From contig JAEZCN010000173.1 of the NCBI GenBank assembly GCA_023433515.1, positions 1 to 5,102 of the forward strand: a stretch of DNA of 5,102 bases, given 5' to 3'. Shown piece after piece: positions 1 through 5,045 of this stretch. Position 1 is the first letter of the stretch, and every line of letters begins with the position of its first letter. The DNA is from Pseudomonadota bacterium (lineage in GTDB: Bacteria; Pseudomonadota; Gammaproteobacteria; Steroidobacterales; Steroidobacteraceae). Made by a program: the position numbers and the translations under genes. Below the pieces are notes generated by a model. It did no database searches. It was not told the origin of the DNA and saw only the letters and a program-made list of their open reading frames with translations.

Positions 1-112
1 TCTTCTGTTCCTTGGAAGGTATCTCGATGGAAAGATCGAACAGCTTCTGACCATCAACCAGTGCTACGCGCAACTCCTCTTGCTGAGTTGCATTGACGAG
101 CATTCTCTTCAT
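1..112 (-). CDS. rne: Ribonuclease E, N-terminal fragment (runs off the window)
   Basis: Read on the minus strand from the ATG at 112-110, the sequence encodes MKRMLVNATQQEELRVALVD followed by GQKLFDLSIEIPSKEQK. This matches the start of gammaproteobacterial RNase E/G almost residue for residue (E. coli begins MKRMLINATQQEELRVALVDGQ, recalled from memory). Only the first 37 codons are present; the S1 domain, catalytic core and C-terminal scaffold lie outside the window. RNase E is the essential single-strand endoribonuclease that starts most mRNA decay and processes rRNA and tRNA precursors at the inner membrane degradosome. The first ATG was chosen because MKRM is the family start; an internal ATG three codons later is less likely. 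A weak AGGG (minus strand) lies about 10 bases upstream as the only Shine-Dalgarno-like match. The gene is divergent from rluC, as in E. coli. RNase G shares this N-terminal pattern, but the neighbourhood points to rne. Confidence 0.93.
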   Translation of the reverse strand, partial: MKRMLVNATQQEELRVALVDGQKLFDLSIEIPSKEQK

Positions 113-480
113 TTGAATTGGACCCTAAATGTCTGTGGGCCAACTCGAATCGAACGGCGGATATCCTTTCGGACGTCAATGCGAACGACCGCGCGACGCG
201 GAGTGCATGGACGCAAGGCCAAAGATTGTGGGGTGGCGTGTTTTGCACGTTTAATGTCCGTCCCGAGGTGGGGCGGAGCGCCAAAACCCTTTGGGCTACT
301 TCACCGACGCCGCGCACGATGTGTCTTTTGGACTTCCCATCTGCTGCGCGAGATTCACAGTCGGCCTTCGAGCGATGGCCCCCTCGGCGAGGACCAACTA
401 ACATGCGACGCGCGTTCGAATTGCGACCGGCTGCGCCGCGGCATTGCGTCGTCACACTCGAGCGATCGGGGACGACGACG
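113..480 (-). promoter_or_regulatory. Probable long 5' leader of rne in the rne-rluC divergent region
   Basis: The 394 bases between rne and rluC contain no ORF with recognisable protein content or coding-like composition. If the promoter proposed at 487-516 is real, the rne transcript would start near 480 and carry a leader of roughly 368 nt. E. coli rne is known to have a 361-nt leader whose stem-loops let RNase E cleave and down-regulate its own mRNA; a separate leader motif has been described in pseudomonads. Local structure visible in the minus-strand RNA includes GGUCCUC-GCC-GAGG followed by GGGCC (near 379-396), and a small UCC-GAAA-GGA hairpin with a GNRA loop (near 164-173). I see no primary-sequence match to the E. 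coli leader, so the role is inferred from position and length only. Confidence 0.35.
226..255 (+). promoter_or_regulatory. Weak candidate promoter for rluC
   Basis: TTGTGG (226-231) and TTTAAT (250-255) are separated by 18 bases. The -10 matches 5 of 6 consensus positions, while the -35 matches only TTG. It would start transcription near 262 and give rluC a leader of about 245 nt, overlapping the antisense rne leader. It is the best plus-strand match I found in the divergent region, but it could easily be chance. Confidence 0.22.
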
Positions 481-486
481 GCGCGC

Positions 487-516
487 ATCATATCCCGGGA
501 CCCTTAGTGAAAACAA
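487..516 (-). promoter_or_regulatory. Candidate sigma70 promoter for rne
   Basis: On the minus strand, TTGTTT (516-511) and TATGAT (492-487) are separated by 18 bases. The -10 box matches TATAAT at 5 of 6 positions and the -35 matches TTGACA at 3 of 6. Transcription would begin near 480 and run into rne. The site overlaps the proposed first codons of rluC on the other strand, which would make the two starts physically overlapping. It was found by eye in a GC-rich region, so the AT-rich -10 stands out, but the match is modest. Confidence 0.35.
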
Positions 517-1529
517 GACGTTACGAATCCCCCGATGTACGAGATGCGCGGCCCCAACAAACTGTTGCCGCCGGCGCGGATCGCGCCCCGAGCGTGAGGC
601 AGATGCCCGTGGACGAGCGCGGCGTGGGTCAGCGTCTCGACAACTTCCTCGGCCGGGTCCTCGGGGACGTTCCGAAGAGCCATGTTTTCCGCGTGATCCG
701 TAAGGGCGAGGTGCGCGTGAATGGCAAGCGCGCCAAACCCGAGACGCGGTTGCAGGCAGGCGACATCGTGCGCGTGCCTCCGGTACGTACGGGGGCAGCG
801 GCGCCGCCGCGGCGCGCGCCCGGCAGGATGGTCGAAGAACTCACGAGCGCGATCGTGCACGAGGATCCGCGCCTGCTCGTGATCGACAAGCCGGCCGGCG
901 TCGCCGTGCATGGTGGCAGCGGGGTCAGTTTCGGGGTCATCGAAGCGCTGCGCGCCGCGCGGCCCGACGAAACCCTCGAGCTCGTGCATCGTATCGACCG
1001 CGATACCAGCGGGCTGCTGCTCGTCGCGCGCAAACCCGCCGCGCTGCGTACGCTGCACGCGCTCATGCGCGACGGAGAGGTGGAAAAGAAATACCTCGCG
1101 CTCGTGAAGGGCAAGTGGGAGCTGGGAAAGAAGCGCATCGACGTGCCGCTGCGCACGGACATACGGGTCGGGGGCGAGCGCACGGTGAAAGCCCACGCGA
1201 CCGGCAAGGAGGCGATCAGTCATTTCGCGCCGGTGCAGTTCTTCGGCAAACGCGCGACGCTCGTCGAGGTCGCGCTCGAGACCGGCCGCACGCACCAGAT
1301 CCGCGTGCATGCCGCTCACGCGGGTTACCCACTCGCGGGCGACGAAAAATACGGTGACGAACAATTCAACGAGAGCATGAAGTCCGAGGGACTCGAACGC
1401 ATGTTCCTGCACGCGTCGCAGGTCAGCTTCGTGTGGCCGGATACGGGCATGGAATTCAGCGCGAGCGCGCCGCTGCCGCGGGACCTCGCGGCGGTCGTCG
1501 ACAGCCTGGCGAGCCAGGCGAAGAGGTAG
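507..1529 (+). CDS. rluC: 23S rRNA pseudouridine synthase RluC (RluA family)
   Basis: The protein isomerises specific uridines of 23S rRNA to pseudouridine; E. coli RluC acts on U955, U2504 and U2580 near the peptidyl transferase centre. With a GTG start at 507 it has 340 residues (E. coli about 319). An S4 RNA-binding domain covers about residues 43-90 (QRLDNFL, VPKSHVFRVIRKGEVRVN, AGDIVRVPPVR). The synthase domain follows, with DKPAGVAVHGGSG (about 128-139), the catalytic motif HRIDRDTSG (catalytic Asp164, equivalent to E. coli Asp144), KKYLALVKG, and ETGRTHQIRVHAAHAGYPLAGDEKYGD (about 258-284, RNA and substrate binding). The start is uncertain: GTG507 begins VKT (E. coli MKT) and keeps the VRQMPV strand seen in homologues, but has no clear Shine-Dalgarno; ATG603 would give 308 residues, cuts that strand, and has GAGG only 3 bases upstream. 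The gene is divergent from rne and convergent with maf. The paralogues RluA and RluD are less likely given the S4 domain, VHGGSG motif and rne neighbour. Confidence 0.94.
   Translation: MKTRRYESPDVRDARPQQTVAAGADRAPSVRQMPVDERGVGQRLDNFLGRVLGDVPKSHVFRVIRKGEVRVNGKRAKPETRLQAGDIVRVPPVRTGAAAPPRRAPGRMVEELTSAIVHEDPRLLVIDKPAGVAVHGGSGVSFGVIEALRAARPDETLELVHRIDRDTSGLLLVARKPAALRTLHALMRDGEVEKKYLALVKGKWELGKKRIDVPLRTDIRVGGERTVKAHATGKEAISHFAPVQFFGKRATLVEVALETGRTHQIRVHAAHAGYPLAGDEKYGDEQFNESMKSEGLERMFLHASQVSFVWPDTGMEFSASAPLPRDLAAVVDSLASQAKR
1504..1519 (+). other. Small hairpin in the last codons of rluC at the convergent junction
   Basis: GCCTGG (1504-1509) and CCAGGC (1514-1519) form a perfect 6-bp stem with a CGAG loop, ending eight bases before the rluC stop codon. 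No T-tract follows on the plus strand, so it is not a canonical intrinsic terminator. Only 13 bases separate the rluC and maf stop codons, so any termination signal for either gene must overlap coding sequence. This is the only obvious structure there. Confidence 0.25.
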
Positions 1530-1542
1530 TTAGTGCCCCTGC

Positions 1543-2130
1543 CTACGGGACGTGGTAACCGACAGCGCGAAGTGCGCCGGCCACCCAGATCAGCGGCAAT
1601 CCAACGATGGCCGTCGGATCCTCCGTGTCGATGCGTTCGAACAGCGTGATGCCGAGCGCCTCGGCCTTGAAGCCGCCGGCACAGTCGAACGGTTTCTCGC
1701 GCTCGATGTAACGGTCGATCTCCGCTTCCGACAACGGCCGCAGTTTCACCGCGGTGGTGTCGACGTGCGAGAGCTTCACGCCGGTCGCGATGCAACGCAC
1801 GGTGCAGGCCGTGTAGAACTCGGCGGTCGAACCCGACAGCAGTCTGAGCTGCTCGCGGCAGTTGGCCGCGTTACCCGGCTTGCTGAGGATCGTGGTGCTC
1901 GTCGCCGGCACCTGGTCGCCGCCGATCACGATCGCATCCGGGAACTTGGTTGCCACGGCCTCGGCCTTGACCTCCGCCAGCCGGAAGGCGCGGCCGCGCG
2001 GTGATTCGCCGCGCACTTCGCCTTCGTCGACCTCCGGGCTGACGGTGGTGAATTCGAGGCCGAAGCGCTGCAATAGCGCGGCCCGGTACCGGGAAGTGGA
2101 GGCAAGGATCAGGGTGCGCGCAGGCGCCAT
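1543..2130 (-). CDS. yceF: Maf-family nucleotide pyrophosphatase, YceF type (7-methyl-GTP pyrophosphatase)
   Basis: The protein has 195 residues, close to the 194 of E. coli YceF. It hydrolyses modified nucleoside triphosphates to the monophosphate and pyrophosphate; E. coli YceF prefers m7GTP, so the likely role is cleaning the nucleotide pool in the cytoplasm. Visible motifs are LILASTSRYRAALL (7-20, phosphate-binding loop with Arg14/Arg16), PEVDE (32-36), IGGDQV (69-74, catalytic Asp72), SKPG (83-86), and the YceF-type signature CAGGFKAEALGITLFERI (150-167), followed by DPTAIVGLPL. The FKAE signature separates it from the YhdE-type dTTP/UTP Maf proteins. The start is the ATG at 2130-2128 because a GGAG (plus-strand positions 2136-2139) sits 5 bases before it; an ATG six codons upstream at 2148 has no Shine-Dalgarno. 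The stretch after GDQV (PATSTTI) lacks the usual DG turn. The gene is divergent from yceD and convergent with rluC, the same arrangement as in E. coli. Confidence 0.94.
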   Translation of the reverse strand: MAPARTLILASTSRYRAALLQRFGLEFTTVSPEVDEGEVRGESPRGRAFRLAEVKAEAVATKFPDAIVIGGDQVPATSTTILSKPGNAANCREQLRLLSGSTAEFYTACTVRCIATGVKLSHVDTTAVKLRPLSEAEIDRYIEREKPFDCAGGFKAEALGITLFERIDTEDPTAIVGLPLIWVAGALRAVGYHVP

Positions 2131-2135
2131 GGGGG

Positions 2136-2139
2136 CTCC
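2136..2139 (-). promoter_or_regulatory. Ribosome binding site that decides the maf/yceF start
   Basis: Minus-strand GGAG lies 5 bases upstream of the ATG at 2130-2128. The alternative in-frame ATG at 2148-2146 is preceded by pyrimidine-rich sequence with no match to the anti-Shine-Dalgarno. This supports the shorter, E. coli-like N-terminus MAPARTLILAS. Confidence 0.6.
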
Positions 2140-2193
2140 ATCGGACATAGGGAATCAATCGCGTAAAAACAAAGGCTTAGAGTTAATCTTGTT

Positions 2194-2222
2194 TTGACTT
2201 GGGGGGACTCGGTCCCTATCAT
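2194..2222 (+). promoter_or_regulatory. Near-consensus sigma70 promoter of the yceD-rpmF-plsX-fabH operon
   Basis: TTGACT (2194-2199, 5 of 6 matches) and TATCAT (2217-2222, 5 of 6) are separated by the optimal 17 bases. The sequence upstream (about 2163-2193) is unusually A/T-rich for this window and could act as an UP element. Transcription would be expected at about 2227-2232, essentially at the yceD ATG (2232). The spacer contains a perfect 5-bp inverted repeat, GGGAC-TCG-GTCCC (2204-2216), which might be an operator. A strong promoter fits a transcript that carries a ribosomal protein gene. Confidence 0.72.
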
Positions 2223-2231
2223 ACGCGCCCC

Positions 2232-2765
2232 ATGTCACTGGGCTGGTCTCGGCGCGCTCCCGTCGACACGTTGGCAGGCACCGAAGCGAAGGTCGACTTC
2301 ACGATCCCGCTCGAAGAGCTGCCCCGCGTTGCCCGTGAGCTTGCGGGTACCGAAGGTACGGCGACGGGCACGGTCCGTTTCTCCCGCCAGTTGGGCCGGG
2401 CAGTCGCGGATCTGCAGGTGAGCGCGCAGCCCCAGGTGGTTTGCCAGCGCTGCATGCAGCCGATGCGCTGGCCGGTCGAAGTGAAGTCGCGCATCGCGCT
2501 GGTCAGCGATTACGACGCGGCCGATCGCGTGCCGGATGGGCTGGAAGTTTTTTTGGTCGAGGCCGATAGCGTCAGCGTTCGCGATCTCGTCGACGAGGAA
2601 GTCTTGCTCGCGCTGCCGCACGTGGCGCGGCACGAGGAAGGCACCGAATGCGCCGGCCGCAAGGTCGAGCTACCCGGTGAGCAGAGCTCGCCGGCGGACG
2701 CGGAGTCGGACTCGGATGTTCAGAGACCGTTTGCACAGTTGGGCGAACTGTTGAAACGCAAGTAA
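2232..2765 (+). CDS. yceD: YceD/DUF177 family protein, large-subunit rRNA accumulation protein
   Basis: This 177-residue protein matches the YceD (DUF177) family that precedes rpmF in most bacteria; family members have been linked to 23S rRNA accumulation and large-subunit assembly. Seen in the sequence: an N-terminal FTIPLEELPRVARELAG (23-39), a central VVCQRCMQPMRWPVEV (69-84) with the conserved Cys71-x2-Cys74 pair, an acidic DLVDEEVLLALPHVARHEEG (118-137), Cys140, and the typical C-terminal RPFAQLGELLKRK (165-177; E. coli ends in a similar PFAVLASLKRK). The ATG at 2232 was chosen because the TTG that opens the reading frame at 2199 lies inside the promoter. No Shine-Dalgarno precedes the ATG and the predicted transcript start leaves 0-5 leader bases. 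A run of seven T (2548-2554) across the codons for V-F-L is unusual in this GC-rich gene. It is followed by rpmF after 24 bases. Confidence 0.93.
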   Translation: MSLGWSRRAPVDTLAGTEAKVDFTIPLEELPRVARELAGTEGTATGTVRFSRQLGRAVADLQVSAQPQVVCQRCMQPMRWPVEVKSRIALVSDYDAADRVPDGLEVFLVEADSVSVRDLVDEEVLLALPHVARHEEGTECAGRKVELPGEQSSPADAESDSDVQRPFAQLGELLKRK

Positions 2766-2789
2766 GTAGTCGCCCAAGAGGATTGGTAC

Positions 2790-2984
2790 ATGCCCGTTCA
2801 GAAAAGTCGTAAAACGCCGTCCAAGCGCGGCATGCATCGTTCGCACGACGCGTTGTCCAAGCCGGCGCTGTCCGTCGATCCGCAGTCGGGCGAAACCCAC
2901 CTGCGTCATCGCATTACTCCGGACGGTTTCTATCGCGGCAAGCGCGTCATCGAAAAACCGGCCGAAGTCGAAACCGAAGAATAG
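2790..2984 (+). CDS. rpmF: 50S ribosomal protein bL32
   Basis: A 64-residue basic protein with the bL32 pattern: PVQKSRKTPSKRGMHRSHDA near the N-terminus, then LSVDPQSGETHLRHRITPDGFYRGKRVI. It is a structural component of the large ribosomal subunit. There are no cysteines, so this is the zinc-free form, as in E. coli (57 residues). The last 8 or so residues (KPAEVETEE) form an acidic tail that extends beyond the E. coli protein. A strong Shine-Dalgarno, AAGAGGA (2776-2782), lies 7 bases before the ATG, the best ribosome binding site in the operon, which fits the high demand for a ribosomal protein. The gene sits between yceD (24 bases upstream) and plsX (37 bases downstream), the conserved order. 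Confidence 0.97.
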   Translation: MPVQKSRKTPSKRGMHRSHDALSKPALSVDPQSGETHLRHRITPDGFYRGKRVIEKPAEVETEE

Positions 2985-3019
2985 TTACTGCCTGCGACCT
3001 CCGGGTCCGCGCAAGTAAC
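2984..3019 (+). promoter_or_regulatory. Intercistronic hairpin between rpmF and plsX
   Basis: The last base of the rpmF stop codon and nearly the whole 37-base gap can fold into one stem: GTTACT (2984-2989) pairs with AGTAAC (3014-3019), TGCG (2993-2996) with CGCA (3010-3013), and ACC (2997-2999) with GGT (3004-3006), closing a TCCG loop (3000-3003) of the stable UNCG class. GCC (2990-2992) and CCG (3007-3009) bulge out on opposite arms. The right arm ends two bases before the plsX ATG and covers the place where its ribosome binding site should be. No U-tract follows, so termination is unlikely; control of plsX translation or protection of the rpmF 3' end is more plausible. Confidence 0.5.
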
Positions 3020-3021
3020 GC

Positions 3022-4035
3022 ATGGCGTCCATCGCCGTCGATGTGATGAGTGGCGACAGCGGTGCGCCGGAGTGTCTGCCCGGCGCGCTGCGCGCGCTCG
3101 TCGACGATTCCTCCCTCGAGTTGATCCTCGTGGGTGATCCCGCCGTCATCGAACCTGCGCTCGCGAGTGCGCCGGCCGGCGTGCGCGCGCGCGCGGCCGC
3201 GCATCCGGCCGCGAGCGTCGTCGGGATGTCGGAGCATCCGCGCGAGGCGATCCGCCGCCGCAAGGATTCGTCGATGCGCATCGCGATCGACCTCGTGAAG
3301 GAAGGTCGGGCCGGAGGCATGGTCAGTGCCGGCAATACCGGCGCGCTGACCGCGATGGCGCACTTCGTGCTCAAGACCGTAGGTCCGGTCGAACGCGCGC
3401 CGATCATGTCGTCGGTGCCCGCGCGCAACGGCCGGCACACGCATATCCTCGATCTCGGCGCGAACTCCAAGGCCTCCGCGCTGCAGCTCGCGCAGTTCGC
3501 CACGATGGGTTCGATCGTCGCACGCGATGTGTACGGCATCGCGAATCCGCGCGTGGGCCTGCTCAACATCGGGGAAGAGGAATCCAAGGGCCACGAGATC
3601 GTGCAGGAAGCGCACGAGCTCATGCGCGCGTCGAACATCAACTACGTGGGTTTCGTCGAGGGCCACGACATCTTCGACGAGAAGGTGGACGTCGTGGTCA
3701 CGGACGGCTTCACGGGCAACGTCGCGCTCAAGACGATGGAGGGCCTGGCCAAGCTCATCGTCGAGCAGATGCGCATGGAGTTCTCTCGCGATCTCGCGAG
3801 CAAGTTTTCGGGGTTGCTAGCCCGTCCGGTCCTGCGCCGCGTGGGCGAGAAGCTCGATCCGCGCCGCTACAACGGCGCATGCATGGTGGGACTCACGGGT
3901 GTCGTGGTAAAAAGCCACGGCAGCGCGGACCGCGTGGCATTTGCCCAGGCGATCGCGACGGCCGCGACGGCGATGCGGCGGGGACTGCCCACGGCCATCG
4001 CCAATGCCCTGGTGGAAGACCAGGCGAACAAATAG
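3022..4035 (+). CDS. plsX: Phosphate acyltransferase PlsX
   Basis: PlsX converts acyl-ACP and phosphate to acyl-phosphate, the donor that PlsY uses to acylate glycerol-3-phosphate at the start of phospholipid synthesis; it is a peripheral membrane enzyme. The 337-residue protein shows the family motifs in order: IAVDVMSGDSGAPE (4-17), HPREAIRRRKDSSMRIAIDL (72-91), KEGRAGGMVSAGNTGALT (93-110), ILDLGAN (142-148), NPRVGLLNIGEEESKG (175-190), DGFTGNVALKTMEG (228-241), and NGACMVGLTGVVVKSHGSAD (284-303). The second glycine of the usual D-x-M-G-G-D is Ser10 and the following G-P is spaced by an alanine. E. coli PlsX is longer at the C-terminus. The start is firm: an in-frame TAA lies at 3016-3018, one codon before the ATG. 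No good Shine-Dalgarno precedes it, and a hairpin covers that region, suggesting translational coupling to rpmF. A short alternating GTGCGCGCGCGCG tract (3181-3193) encodes a low-complexity VRARAAA stretch. fabH follows after 17 bases. Confidence 0.97.
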   Translation: MASIAVDVMSGDSGAPECLPGALRALVDDSSLELILVGDPAVIEPALASAPAGVRARAAAHPAASVVGMSEHPREAIRRRKDSSMRIAIDLVKEGRAGGMVSAGNTGALTAMAHFVLKTVGPVERAPIMSSVPARNGRHTHILDLGANSKASALQLAQFATMGSIVARDVYGIANPRVGLLNIGEEESKGHEIVQEAHELMRASNINYVGFVEGHDIFDEKVDVVVTDGFTGNVALKTMEGLAKLIVEQMRMEFSRDLASKFSGLLARPVLRRVGEKLDPRRYNGACMVGLTGVVVKSHGSADRVAFAQAIATAATAMRRGLPTAIANALVEDQANK

Positions 4036-4052
4036 AGAGACGAAGGCAAAAC

Positions 4053-5027
4053 ATGTACTCACGCATCGCCGGCACGGGTTCCTATCTGCCGGAGCAGGTC
4101 GTCACGAACTTCGATCTCGAGAAGAAAATGGATACCACCGACGAGTGGATCCGTACCCGCACGGGCATCGAGCGGCGACACATCGCGGCTCCGGGTCAAA
4201 CTACCGTCGACCTCGCGGAGATCGCCGCGCGACGCGCGATCGAGGCCGCCGGCGTCACGCCCGCGGAGATCGACTTCATCGTGTTCGGCACGACGACGCC
4301 GGACCTCGTGTTCCCGAACTGCGCGGTGCTGCTGCAGGAGCGCCTCGGCGCGCGCGGCTGCCCGGCGTTTTCGGTCGAGACGGCCTGCAGCGGATTCATC
4401 TACGCGCTGTCGATCGCCGACAAGTTCATCAAGGCGGGCGAGTCCAAGTGCGCGCTGGTGATCGGCGCGGAGACGCTCTCGCGCATCACCAACTGGAACG
4501 ATCGCAGCACCGCGGTGCTGTTCGCGGACGGTGCGGGCGCCGTGGTGCTCAAACCCTCGGCCGAGCCCGGCCTCATGAGCACGCACCTGCATGCGGACGG
4601 CGGCTACAAGGACCTGCTGTACGTCGAGAGCGGCGTGTCGAAGGGCTTCAAGGTGGATCCCGCGACCAACCAGGTCGACATCGGGATCAGGATGGCGGGC
4701 AGCGAAGTGTTCAAGGTCGCCGTCCAGAAACTCGGCGGCGCGGTCGACGAGGCGCTCGCGGCCAACGGCCTCGAGAAATCCGCGGTCGACTGGCTGATCC
4801 CGCACCAGGCGAACATCCGCATCATCGGCGCGATGGCCAAGCGGCTCGAGCTGCCGATGGAGCGGGTCATCGTCACCGTGCAGGACCACGGCAACACATC
4901 CGCGGCTTCCGTGCCACTCGCGCTCGACATCGGAGTGCGCGACGGCCGCGTGAAGCGCGGCCACCTGCTGCTGCTCGAAGCCTTCGGCGGCGGCTTTACC
5001 TGGGGCTCCGCGCTGGTTAGGTACTAA
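4053..5027 (+). CDS. fabH: Beta-ketoacyl-ACP synthase III (FabH)
   Basis: FabH condenses acetyl-CoA with malonyl-ACP to start each fatty acid chain. The 324-residue protein has the full catalytic triad of the KAS III thiolase fold: Cys112 in VETACSGFIYAL (108-119), His251 in LIPHQANIRII (248-258) and Asn281 in DHGNTSAASVPLAL (278-291). Other family marks are the N-terminal GTGSYLPEQVVTNFDLE (7-23), TTDEWIRTRTGIERRH (28-43), FGTTTPDLVFPNCAV (78-92), the FADGAGAVVL dimer region (157-166) and the C-terminal LLEAFGGGFTWGSALVRY (307-324). The ATG at 4053 is preceded by GAAGG (4042-4046) at 6 bases and gives the E. coli-like start; earlier in-frame codons lie inside plsX. The gene is 17 bases after plsX and is probably co-transcribed with it. 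In many relatives fabD follows closely, but here a strong palindrome begins about 15 bases after the stop. Confidence 0.98.
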   Translation: MYSRIAGTGSYLPEQVVTNFDLEKKMDTTDEWIRTRTGIERRHIAAPGQTTVDLAEIAARRAIEAAGVTPAEIDFIVFGTTTPDLVFPNCAVLLQERLGARGCPAFSVETACSGFIYALSIADKFIKAGESKCALVIGAETLSRITNWNDRSTAVLFADGAGAVVLKPSAEPGLMSTHLHADGGYKDLLYVESGVSKGFKVDPATNQVDIGIRMAGSEVFKVAVQKLGGAVDEALAANGLEKSAVDWLIPHQANIRIIGAMAKRLELPMERVIVTVQDHGNTSAASVPLALDIGVRDGRVKRGHLLLLEAFGGGFTWGSALVRY

Positions 5028-5032
5028 AGAAT

Positions 5033-5045
5033 GGGGGCAGCCCCC
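5033..5045 (+). other. G5/C5 hairpin just after fabH
   Basis: GGGGG (5033-5037) and CCCCC (5041-5045) flank a CAG loop five bases after the fabH stop, followed by C and TTT. This could be a weak intrinsic terminator stem, but the T-tract is only three bases. The C run can alternatively pair with GGGG at 5060-5063 or 5099-5102, so this hairpin competes with the larger palindrome downstream. Confidence 0.4.

Noticed and set aside
54..703. ORFs of 129-207 codons in the rne-rluC intergenic region on both strands
   Set aside because: Their translations are Arg/Ser-rich without any recognisable domain, they overlap each other and rne or rluC, and they look like by-products of high GC content.
504..1412. 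302-codon ORF antisense to rluC
   Set aside because: It mirrors the strongly supported RluC frame; its translation is His/Arg-rich and low complexity, typical of an antisense shadow.
2131..2148. ATG at 2148 as the maf/yceF start
   Set aside because: No ribosome binding site precedes it, while the ATG at 2130 has GGAG at 5 bases and matches the family length.
2199..2231. TTG at 2199 as the yceD start
   Set aside because: It lies within the spacer and -35 region of the promoter, so it would not be transcribed; the extra residues have no similarity to YceD.
3179..3201. CG-alternating tract in plsX as possible Z-DNA or a repeat
   Set aside because: Only about 13 bases alternate strictly, and the tract is explained by Val-Arg-Ala codons in a GC-rich gene.
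2947..3666. 239-codon and 218-codon ORFs antisense to plsX
   Set aside because: They lie wholly opposite a clear PlsX gene and have no family motif or ribosome binding site.
3879..4052. Upstream in-frame extension of fabH into plsX
   Set aside because: The extension translates the wrong frame of plsX; ATG4053 has a good Shine-Dalgarno and gives the family N-terminus.
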